Shown here: positions 12,301-20,414 of the stretch, piece by piece
Position numbering within the stretch: the first letter of the stretch is position 1
Layout of the letters: each line of letters begins with the position of its first letter
From: Pogonophryne albipinna
Lineage: Eukaryota > Chordata > Actinopteri > Perciformes > Artedidraconidae
DNA: 64,000 bases
Assembly: GCA_028583405.1 (NCBI GenBank)
Contig: JAPTMU010000050.1
Span: 628,001-692,000 of the forward strand
Direction: 5' to 3'
Translations under genes and position numbers: made by a program
The notes under the pieces: model-generated
Told to the model about the DNA's origin: nothing
Databases searched by the model: none
The model's input: the letters and a program-made list of their open reading frames with translations, nothing else

Positions 12301-15300
12301 GAGGTCCACCCCCACTTAAAATATGTTCACATAGGTTCCTAAATAGATTTGTAATTTTTTTTAAATAGTAACCCATGTCCATATGTTTATTTGTGGGTAG
12401 TAGATTTAGAGGGCTATCACTACGGGCAGCAACGCTGTAAAAATTGACAAATAAATCCAGCAAAATGGCACAAAAAACTGGTAGTGGCCTGGCTGGGTGT
12501 ATAATTCCCGGCCTGACTTATTGTCCCAGTCCGGCCATGGAATCAGGAATATGATAAAGGTAAGATACATCATAACATGGCTTTATAGACTGAAAGAAAT
12601 TATAAAACATAAAAGATATTCAAAATCTATATTAAAATGATATTCAAAAAGGGAAACAACTGCCAATGTAAAGAAGAAAGATCTCAAATGTTTGCATCTT
12701 CAAGGATTTATATGAAAAAGTTAGCACTTACTCCTGCCAAATAAAAAAAGATGTATGTGTGTTTACAGTCCCCTCCATCGCTGGTCGCATTGTGAAGACT
12801 TTCAGCATGGAGGAATGATTGACAGAATATTGTGTGTTTTCTCAAATAAAAGCAGTTATAGGGCAATGAAAGCATATAACAGTAAACAGCAGAGATAATG
12901 TTTGTCAGAGCAGAATGTTAAAAGAAGAGCCAGCGGTGGAGGTCAGAGGAGAGCTGAAGATATGAAGCTGTGGACATGATGCAGAGTGAAGCTCACAGGG
13001 TCCAGGGTGAAGAAGTTGAGTCCGGCCCCGGTGCTGATGGCCATCAGGGTGGCGCTGCCGTACAGGGTGTAGCCCGCACACACTATGTTGTTTCCCGCCT
13101 GCAGGGCATCTTTATCTGTGGGCTCCCCATCTGTTACCTGGACCATAAAACAACAGATACACCAACAAAGAAGAAAACATGAACAGGGGTCCTGCAGTTT
13201 CCCAGAAGCTATGGCCCTCAGGATGTTGGAAGCACTATGCAAAAACATTTACAGTAAAAAGGCAGTGGTGGAAGGTAACGCCTCTCCGTTGGACTTATTT
13301 GTTTACTTCCATAACATAGTGACATCACTTTAAGCACCGCACTTAAGTACATTGTTAAGGTGCTTGTAGTTTATCTGTGTATTTCTATTTTATGCTAGTA
13401 CTTCTACTGCACTACAATTTGGAAGCACATATTTTACCTTTACACACTACATTTATTTGACAAGATAAGCTATAAAATAAGCTTCTTTCCAGGTTCATAT
13501 TGATATACAAATGTAATTGACTAATGGATTGTGACTAACTATTTTGGTTTTAAAAAGCTGGCAAAACGCAAGTCGTTACAGTTATCCCTGCCTTTAACGA
13601 CTTCAAAATAAAAAATGAAGTATAATCTTTGATACTGTATAAATCATTTTAAAGAATGGCCAATCTGTATAATCAATACTTTTTGTATTGGTACCTAAAG
13701 TATGTTTTGATGCTAATACTTATTAACATTTTGAATAGTATATTTTAGTAACAGAGTATTTCTACACTGTTGTGTTTTACTTGCATAAAAGAAAAAGGTG
13801 ATACATTTCCTCAAGCTGCTGCTGTTCACAAACAAGATGAACAATCAATGCATTTTGAATTAATAGTACGTCAATTCACATACATAGGTTAAAAGCGGGT
13901 GATTAAACCCAGACATAAATAATGTACTACTTATTTATAATAGTGTAAACCGGAATTAGTTGGACAACAGTGCCCCCTTGTGTCTGTAGAGAGTAACTAC
14001 ATATGTTTTCTTAAAATGTAATTATCCTCCTAACATATACACATATTCTGTTGGTTCATACAATGTGATACATTTAATTATTATACAATTATTGGAAATA
14101 GGAATAACAAGGTGCTATGATTGTCTGATGTTTGTTTTTTTATAAGTAAAATTGCATAAAAAACATTCTTACATTATGATATCAGAATCTTTTTGTCATG
14201 GCTCGTGCATCACTGCAGAGGTCACACTCACCCGTTTGTAGATGGCAAAGATGGTGCCGATAGAAGCCAAGCAGTCGATGTTACTGGAGCCGTCCAGAGG
14301 GTCGAAACAGACAACGTACTTTCCCTGTGGCAAAACAAACAAATATATGAAAAATGTCATGTCATTATGTTTGAATAAAATCTGAACAATTTCACTTTTA
14401 AGCTGTTTGTCTTTATAAAAGACTTTAAAAATGTGACCTCTAAAATTAAAATAGGTCGTGTAAATAGCATTCAGTTGTTTGTTGCTGCTGTAAATCTGAT
14501 ATGGATTCACTTAAGTCTAATTCAGCAGCACTCAGAAGTTTCATTCAATATTCAATAACTGTTATGTGCTGTCTGTCTGTGTTATTATTTCAATTCCTCT
14601 AAATTAAGCCTGACTAATACAGCTAATAGATATACAACTCATAAATATGGAGTTAAAGGGTTGAGAACAGGGCCGGCCCTAGACTTTTGGGGGCCCTAAG
14701 CGGGCTTTGGCTTGGGGGCCCCCCTCACTCTAGCACGTTCTCACTACACACAACACGGAACCAACTTTTGTCTTATGATGTTAGCATAAGCACACATATT
14801 GTATACATAAGCATGTAAACACCGTAGACCTAACCTCCTCTAGGGGGGGTCTTCACCTCCTCTAGGGGGGTCCGGGGGCATGCTCCCCGGGAAGATTTTT
14901 TTTTAAATATTGAAGTTAAAAGCATCAATCTGGTGCACTTTGAGAGCAAATTAAGAGATCTATGGATACATCTCTCAACACCCATATGAAACAGAACTGT
15001 AAACAGATTTTTCTTTATGGATATTTTACAAATCACTTAAACTGTATTCTTGTTTTGTCATATAGTATTTCATAACTGTTTTTCATTTATTCTCTCTGGC
15101 TGTCCATCTCAATAATGTTCACATAGAAACTAGCTGTCAATAGGAATATCATTCAGAAGAATTATAATTTCTTGCAAAAATCTGTCACAAAAAGAGGTAG
15201 CACATTTAAATTCAGGTGTTGTTATGGCAACGTCAGTGGCCAAACAGCCACATTTACTGCTGAAAATACGTTCAAACATGCTGTCGACACGTAAAGCAGT

Positions 15301-17814
15301 GGCAACTATGCCACCATTTCAGCTGACTTTTTCTCAGAAATACTGTCACATAACATCTATATATTTCAGTGCTAGGTTGATGCTTAGCTAAGCTAACTAT
15401 GAAACACTTTAACTGACAGGACTCCGGATCAACTGTGTACTGTGAGGTAGCTTCTAGCTTCATGTCGAACAGTAAGTCAACATTTCCCAGAGAGCTTTCT
15501 TTGAAATCACCAGGTAACGCTAAAAAACATTACTTTTAGATTGTATGACAAAGTGTTTATTTAATATATCTGGCTAGCTATAGCTACTTGCTAACGGTTT
15601 AGCTTACCCCCGCGATTCAAAAGTAACGTCAACGTAGCTGTAATGTATGCTTTGCTTACATGTTCGCATAACTTGGAAGTTTACCTTGTTTACCTGGCTC
15701 AAGTGGTGGTTCTGGGGTTGTTGTGTGAGCCACCACTTGAGAATTGTTGTCTTTTTTAAGAAAAATGTTTCTTATGTCCATCTTCAAAAACTCTGAGTCC
15801 GACTGACAGTTTATTTTAAACATTGTCACAGCTCACAGGATAGGTACCTGTCAGCCAATAAGACAGATGTTTATTTCCATTCAACTCTCTGGTTGGTCTG
15901 GTGTCTTGCCTCTGTTGCATTCACTGAACACGGGAAATTACAATCCTGCCGTCCTCTCTTGTGTCATGATGAGGTTCAGGTAAAGCACGGTTAATGTATT
16001 ATATTATTGACTCAATAATATAATACATGACTTTGAGAGTAGGCAATCTAGGCATATTAACACAATTAATTAAACATACTTATCACAGCGACGGTGTACT
16101 GATTTATTTTGTTGTTGCTAGGGGGCCCCTTAGTGGCTGCGGGGCCCTAAGCGGCCGCTTATGTCGCTTAATGGGTCGGGCCGGCTCTGGTTGAGAAAAC
16201 ACTTTAATGACAAACGAATTGGGTGGTGGTGGCTAAATCTATAGGGACTTCGCTCGGGAACCGAAAGGCCACCAGTTTGAGTCCCTGAAAGACCAAGTGC
16301 TAGGTATCCCTGAGTTCCCTACACTGCTCCCCAGGTGCCATACATAATGGCAGCCCACTGCTCCTAACACTGGGAAGGGTCAAATGCAGAGACCTTGTAC
16401 ATTTCCCATCTGTGGGTGGAATAAAGGTATTCTGATATTCTGAATTGATAACAAACATTCCTCCTCCTCCAAAGTTCTATGTATCCACATATGTATTCCA
16501 CATGATTACGTTTACATTGCGTACAAGGAAGCTTTACTCAGCTTAACTCATGTTGAAACATCCTTCATTAACTGGTTATAACTGAAATAAAAGCATAAAG
16601 ATATCATTTTGTAATATGGTTTGTTTGACCTACTTCTGACTCATGGTCAAAAGGGAGTTTTGAGTCAATATGTTACAGATTGAAATAATAATATATTTTA
16701 TTCAACTGACTTTATGAGTTTAATTGCTTTTGAAAAGTCCTTTTAAAAAGTCTGCATGCTGCTGCCTGGGAATTGATATAAAGCTCATCCTTTCCCATCA
16801 AAATGTGGATTACAGGACAGGTGTATTCCGGAACACAAACATATCTGTCTAAGTCCATCACCCCATCCTCAGAGCGAGCTGCTCCTCCTCACCCTCTTGT
16901 CTTTGGGGGTAACGATGAGCTCCTTGTTCTCCTCGGACACCATGCAGCAGCTGCCGTAGGACGCCTGCAGCATGTTGATCATCAGGACGTTGGACAGCAC
17001 GTCCAGCTTCTTCACATCGTCCCCCGTCACGTTCACCGAGCCCGCCAAGCCCTGCCTGTGTGCACCAGAGTCAGAATACTGTAGTTATCCCGGGGTAAAT
17101 TGGATTTCATGACAGTTGCTCTGTGTTAGACTATAACATATTATACAAATATGTGTACAATCATAAGAAGTTAAAGTAAAAATGTGATAGATAAGATGAC
17201 ATAACATAGAATACAATAACTCAGATAAACTACATTTGAAGTTAGTGTTGAAATGCACCTTAAATCAACAAAAGCTCACTGTCTTTGCATACAACACAGC
17301 AGGCATTCAACACAGTTATATCAGCATTGCCAGTGTCTCATGAGTGAGAGTTTAAATCCTCCAGTTACATACACACCCTGAGCTCTTAAATCAAATGTGG
17401 CAGTGAAGCAAAATGTCAAACAACCACCTATAGCTGACACTGAATTCCTACCAGCGCTGGCTGCTGTTCTGCAGCTGACCTTGACCTCTGACCTCTCGTT
17501 AAAGGGACGCAAGCATTTCTTTACTTAAACAAATACAATTAGTACCTCAGTCTTTTTTAAACAACATACTACAGTCAGTAATGTGTGGTGCATGTGTAGC
17601 ACTTAATCCCATGTGTCCCATTCCAGTACCTCAGTACTTACAGGTGGGCCAGGCCTGCCTTGCGCACAGCACAGGAAATGGCTTTGACGGCGGTCAGTAT
17701 AGCGTTGATGAGCTGGGTCAGCTCCCCGGTCGCCCCCTTAGCCTGGCGGCCGGTCTCGATGATGAACCGGGTCAGGGTCCATACGTCCGTGTCAAAAGCA
17801 GACTGGTCCGACAT
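4221..17814 (-). CDS. fbp2: fructose-1,6-bisphosphatase isozyme 2 (muscle type), 7 coding exons, 337 aa
   Basis: The enzyme hydrolyses fructose 1,6-bisphosphate to fructose 6-phosphate and phosphate in the cytosol (gluconeogenesis and glycogen synthesis from lactate). The family is a Mg2+-dependent, AMP-inhibited homotetramer. The coding parts are 17642-17814, 16893-17055, 14232-14324, 12997-13137, 10990-11127, 6058-6177 and 4221-4406. They sum to 1014 bases, all with GT/AG introns. Catalytic motifs are intact: Asp76 (KKLD), Glu99/Glu100 (VSEEN), Asp120/Asp123 (DPLDGSSN), Arg245 (GARYVGSM) and Glu282 (LYECNP). Muscle-type signs are [18 protein letters not shown], an acidic residue at the Ca2+-linked position (Asp71) and IHQRVP-like LHQRVP. 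Two oddities are an extra Ala28 in the AMP loop (KGATGEL) and Gln59 where Tyr is usual. The gene lies about 2.4 kb downstream of fbp1 in the same direction. Isozyme assignment is by residue pattern only. Confidence 0.95.
4640..4985 (-). repeat. AAGTA-rich teleost repeat in fbp2 intron 6
   Basis: The sequence around GTGTTCATTATGCGGAATGTT through GTACTTAAGTACAGTACTTG resembles the very common fish repeat whose ends read GTGGAAAGTAACTAAGTAC. Related pieces occur at 6905-7020, 13259-13500 and 18209-18709. It is diverged, and boundaries are approximate. Confidence 0.5.
5205..5415 (+). repeat. Decayed LINE reverse-transcriptase 3' fragment in fbp2 intron 6
   Basis: Broken frames read LRWLPLS, then KTFKVF-like residues, then ALRSA, then [14 protein letters not shown]. 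This is the order found near the C-terminus of fish non-LTR retrotransposon ORF2 (HWLP, RIKFK, ALRS, KGDRAF). Stops and frameshifts are present. The LINE clade cannot be told by eye. Confidence 0.5.
6058..6177 (-). CDS. fbp2: fbp2 coding exon 6
   Basis: The 120-base exon encodes [20 protein letters not shown] and ends EKSPKGK. It includes the Arg that reaches the substrate of the neighbouring subunit. The donor is GTAACC, a weaker splice site than the others in the gene. Confidence 0.96.
6263..6876. mobile_element. piggyBac-like MITE in fbp2 intron 5 containing a 50-base C run
   Basis: TTAA occurs exactly on both sides (6259-6262 and 6877-6880). The ends are inverted repeats starting CCCTCCT[A/G]TT, as expected for piggyBac-type elements. 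The interior has no transposase. It carries an uninterrupted C50 run (6281-6330), a TG-rich microsatellite (6575-6630) and a diverged duplication of GTGCCAGGTGTGAT (about 6520 and 6625). Confidence 0.8.
6281..6330. repeat. Homopolymer run C50
   Basis: There are fifty consecutive C residues just inside the left end of the piggyBac-like MITE. Runs this long are unstable and are often misjudged by sequencing, so the exact length may be an artefact. Confidence 0.9.
6905..10989. other. fbp2 intron 5, rest
   Basis: This is the remainder of the longest fbp2 intron (6178-10989). A piece of the AAGTA-rich repeat lies near 6905-7020. A diverged copy of the 19.3-kb repeat lies at about 10480-10760. No exon-like sequence or RNA gene is recognised between them. 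Confidence 0.5.
10480..10760. repeat. Diverged copy of the GAGGCCCCATTATGC-type repeat
   Basis: It shares with 19310-19540 the order GGTTTTCCCTTTCCTGTAG, TGTGTT, GTGCA, CTGACACACTC-CCCGCTGCCTG, CTCCATTGGA, and a region ending in GATAGGCTGAGGAGCGGG. Many substitutions suggest an old insertion. Confidence 0.55.
10990..11127 (-). CDS. fbp2: fbp2 coding exon 5
   Basis: The 138-base exon encodes [19 protein letters not shown] and the substrate-site segment [11 protein letters not shown], ending KKYPE. The basic stretch reads KQKGK, where mammalian muscle enzyme has the KKKGK nuclear-localisation stretch. Confidence 0.96.
11128..12996. other. fbp2 intron 4 with a hAT-related repeat (about 12040-12540)
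   Basis: The part around 12180-12300 (CACCAGATTGATGCATTTAA, then a G-run and GCATGCCCCCGGAC) is the reverse complement of part of the hAT element at 14668-16189. The stretch to about 12540 ends in a CCCAGTCCGGCC terminus that reads like a hAT end on the other strand. The left boundary was not found. Confidence 0.45.
12997..13137 (-). CDS. fbp2: fbp2 coding exon 4
   Basis: The 141-base exon encodes [19 protein letters not shown], then [11 protein letters not shown] and the segment ending FFTLDP. The acceptor is CCAG and the donor GTGAGC. Length and phase match fbp1 exon 4. Confidence 0.96.
13259..13500. repeat. AAGTA-type teleost repeat in fbp2 intron 3
   Basis: It starts GCAGTGGTGGAAGGTAAC and continues through CACTTAAGTACATTGTTAAG, TATTTCTATTTTATGCTA, CTTCTACTGCACTACA and CTACATTTATTTGACA. 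This is the hallmark order of a very abundant teleost repeat. A short piece resembling the 19.3-kb repeat (ACATAGTGACATCACT) is embedded near 13300-13335. Confidence 0.6.
14232..14324 (-). CDS. fbp2: fbp2 coding exon 3
   Basis: The 93-base exon encodes the invariant [11 protein letters not shown] metal and phosphate site, followed by [14 protein letters not shown]. The [10 protein letters not shown] version is typical of isozyme 2. Acceptor CAG and donor GTGAGT are both consensus. Confidence 0.97.
14668..16189. mobile_element. hAT-type element in fbp2 intron 2
   Basis: A perfect 8-bp target duplication, GTTGAGAA, flanks it (14660-14667 and 16190-16197). The ends form inverted repeats CAG[G/A]GCCGGCCC. 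The first and last about 60 bp share GGGGCCCTAAGCGG-type motifs in opposite orientation. The interior has no recognisable transposase, only a GC-rich block with a repeated CCTCTAGGGGGG motif (14835-14890) and AT-rich filler. The length is 1522 bp. The clean duplication implies a single insertion without later rearrangement. Confidence 0.85.
16215..16440 (+). repeat. tRNA-derived SINE, copy 2
   Basis: It has the same family and orientation as 3140-3380: GGGTGGTGGTGGCTAAATC head, CCAGTTTGAGTCCC B-box region, CACTGCTCCCCAGG, and GGCAGCCCACTGCTCCTAAC. About a dozen bases are missing in the middle relative to copy 1. It sits just beyond the hAT element in fbp2 intron 2. Confidence 0.75.
16893..17055 (-). 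CDS. fbp2: fbp2 coding exon 2
   Basis: The exon is 163 bases, the same as fbp1 exon 2. It begins with the last base of Leu58, then CAG (Gln) where the dynamic-loop Tyr is expected, then [17 protein letters not shown] and the metal-binding VSEEN. The donor is GTGAGG and phase 0 follows. It carries a Cys pair (Cys94-Cys95) not seen in fbp1. Confidence 0.95.
17642..17814 (-). CDS. fbp2: fbp2 coding exon 1
   Basis: The start ATG is at 17814-17812. The first residues [17 protein letters not shown] match the family N-terminus, so this start is secure. The exon encodes the AMP-binding helix and loop. An extra GCG codon gives KGATGEL where family members have KGTGEL. The exon ends after two bases of a Leu codon (donor GTAAGT), phase 2. 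Confidence 0.95.
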
Positions 17815-18205
17815 GCTGGTTTCTGCTCCTTCTGTCCCTTCTGGTGGGCAGCAGATAGGGCGAAGGACGGGCAGCGAGTGAGAGACCCTATTACCAGCTA
17901 CGTACTTTTCATACCCAGAGCCATGACGGCACGCCAAGGAGAGCTATTTGTGAGTGTGGAAGCTTGAGGGTGTGTGTGAGTCGGGTGAGGGGGTGTCAGG
18001 TGTCAGCAGGAGAGACAGGCACAGCTTAGTCCTGCACAAGGAAAGCCCTGTGTAGTAAACAAAGTTAGCCAACAGGAACTGAACAAAAACTTGAAGGTTC
18101 ATTCGCAGTGTTTTAAACACATATGTTTGCACACGACACTGAGGTCCTTTACGTGCTGGAACAACTCTCTACATATCTGCATACATGTACTTCATACAGG
18201 TTCAT
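17815..18205. other. 5' flank of fbp2 (minus-strand promoter region)
   Basis: This is DNA directly upstream of the fbp2 start codon. The minus strand shows no convincing TATA box. The transcription start and any 5' non-coding exon cannot be placed by eye. Confidence 0.4.
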
Positions 18206-18208
18206 GTG

Positions 18209-18709
18209 GTGCAGAAGTGGAGAAAGTACTCAAGCTCTCTGCTTAAGTAAAAGTAGAAATTATAAGGTCAGAAAATACATCATTACAAGTTCTGAATTCA
18301 ACATTTAACAAGTAAAAGTACAAAAGTACTATAGGCAAAATGTACTCAGAATGCGGCATGGCTTCTTTCACAGAATTATGGTCTTATAGAATATTATCTT
18401 ATCCTGTCATTACTAACAAATACATTGACATGTTTGTCAATGGGGAGCCATATTTAAAAAACAAAAAAAAACTGGGTAGATTGGTAGTAAAGTACTGTAT
18501 CATCATAACATATAAGTAAATCATGTATTCTAATGTAAAAAGTAACTATTAGTGTTAAATAAATGTGGTGCAGTAAAAAGTATGATATTTGCCTCTTAGA
18601 TGTGGATGAGCAGAATAAAAGTAGCATAAATAAATGGAAAAACTCAAGTAAAGAACAGTTATGTCAACATTTTACTTAAGTAATGTATTTGTTATTTTCC
18701 ACTATTTGT
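18209..18709. repeat. AAGTA-type teleost repeat between fbp2 and fbp1
   Basis: The left end reads GCAGAAGTGGAGAAAGTACT, and the right end reads TTGTTATTTTCCACTATTTG, its imperfect inverse. The inside carries AAGTAAAAGTA motifs, a diverged GAATGCGG and GTAGCATAAATAAATGG. The length fits a complete copy of the family also seen at 4640 and 13259. It is probably a non-autonomous DNA transposon. Confidence 0.6.
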
Positions 18710-19301
18710 GGTGAACTTTGAAATTGACTCATGTTAGAGCATCGTACTGTAACGTGTATTACAGAACTGAAAGCATGTGCATATAATTATGTAATATGCT
18801 TTATTTCACTCATACTAACTCTTAGGTTAAAGGGATTATTCCTTTTTGACGTTTCTGAACTTCAGCACGACACGGGTTAACGCCAGAGGGAGAGATGGGA
18901 GATATAAAGAGAAGCAGATTGAGTTCTGCAGCGAGCGTTAAAGGTCAATAGGGCTCTGTGCTCTCACACTGACCTTTAGCTGAACGGTCCACTCTGGATT
19001 AAGTATCTCTTCACTTTTTTTAACAGTATATCTTCTAACTTTTCAATTTCTTGAAATGCAATGACTTTATTTGTAGTCATTCATTTCCTCTCAAGTATTT
19101 GCTTATTCTACCCACTTACACTATCGCTCAGGTTTCAGCGGTTTTGTTGATGTATTTCTTCTATCATTTAATAATAATGATTTGACTAATTTAGATAAAA
19201 GCAGACAGTGGATGAGTGTATTTATATTTGAAACAGTTTGGGCTCCATATAAGAATATTTTAGAATACTTCTAAAGAATGCAACTGCCTGTGTGTGAGTT
19301 T

Positions 19302-19745
19302 TAAAGAGGCCCCATTATGCTTTTTGAGGTTTTTCCTCGTAGTGTGTTATTTTGTGCATGTAAATGGTGTGCAAAGTCTAACATCCCAAAGTTCCCTCCA
19401 GTTTCTCTCCCACACACTCGCCCCCTGCCTGAAACACCTCCATTGGAGTTCTATGTTTACATCTGTAACATAGTGACATCACTATGCAACACTTGCGCCT
19501 ATATAGCTAGCGCTCCAACACATTGTACGTGATAAGCTAAGGGGCGGGACATCTCTAAGAGGTTGACCAATTACAACAGAGCCGGCCTGCTAACCAATCA
19601 GAGCAGACTGGGCTCTGGTTTCAGACAGAGGGTGAAAAGAGGTGCTGCAGCACAGGCAGTATGAGACAAATAAGAGCTTTTTGAACATTACAGCAGGAAA
19701 CATGTCACAGTAGAGGCACAAAATACAAACAATCTGTTGTCTTTA
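19302..19745. repeat. Teleost interspersed repeat, most complete copy
   Basis: It starts AAAGAGGCCCCATTATGC and runs through CTCCATTGGAGTTCTATG, ACATAGTGACATCACT, GATAAGCTAAGGGGCGGG, CCAATCAGAGCAGACTGGGC and AGAGGCACAAAATAC. It is recognised as a common fish repeat. Pieces occur at 2568-2695, 10480-10760 and near 13300. No coding sequence. Confidence 0.65.
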
Positions 19746-19807
19746 AGGATTTGATGCATGTTTCAAAATGATGAAAAGACTCCTTGTCTTCTTAAGACTC
19801 ATTTGGA

Positions 19808-19813
19808 TTTATT
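19808..19813 (-). promoter_or_regulatory. Candidate polyadenylation signal of fbp1
   Basis: TTTATT on the plus strand reads AATAAA on the minus strand, about 410 bases beyond the fbp1 stop. No nearer canonical hexamer was found. Confidence 0.35.
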
Positions 19814-20219
19814 GAGACTCCAACATTCACATAATTTAAAAGGAATCATGGTGTATGCATAGAGGTTGTATTGGTCCTTCACCCGAGTAGAATGTATCTT
19901 CATTTTAAGGAAAAAGGCACAACTGGAGGTAAACAATTCTTCAGGTTTTTTTAAAAGTGCAATTGTCTTTGTTGGCACTTTTCATCTTTGGTAACTTTGT
20001 GTGGAATGTGTGTGTAATTTAGCTTATTGTACAGCTTTCATTTTTCTATTATGTATCAGCAGAACATGAGCATTGCTCAAATGATATTCAACACTGTGTA
20101 ACTTCCACATTTCTTTAAAGTAGGAAACCATTATCAAGGGTCGTAAAAAAGCGGACTTCCAGTTCGGGAAACAAGGTTGTTTGCCCGACCGTGATGGGTG
20201 TGAGTGAGTCAGTGCGCCC

Positions 20220-20414
20220 TCACTTCTTCTGTGCATGTTTCTGGCAGATTGAGATGTATTCCAGGACGTCCTCTTTGGAGCCCAGGGCCACTGGAGCCCT
20301 CTGGTGGATGCTCTCGGGCTGGATGTCCAGAAGGGGCTCGAGGCCGGTGGAGGCCAAGCCCCCCGCCTGCTCTATGATGAAGGCCATGGGGTTGCCTTCA
20401 TACAGCAGCCGCAG
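20220..20414 (-). CDS. fbp1: fbp1 coding exon 7 and stop
   Basis: It encodes [20 protein letters not shown] and a C-terminus ending KHAQKK. The stop TGA is at 20222-20220. Gly282 replaces the Cys that normally follows the metal-binding Glu. Confidence 0.97.
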   Translation of the reverse strand: MRLLYEGNPMAFIIEQAGGLASTGLEPLLDIQPESIHQRAPVALGSKEDVLEYISICQKHAQKK

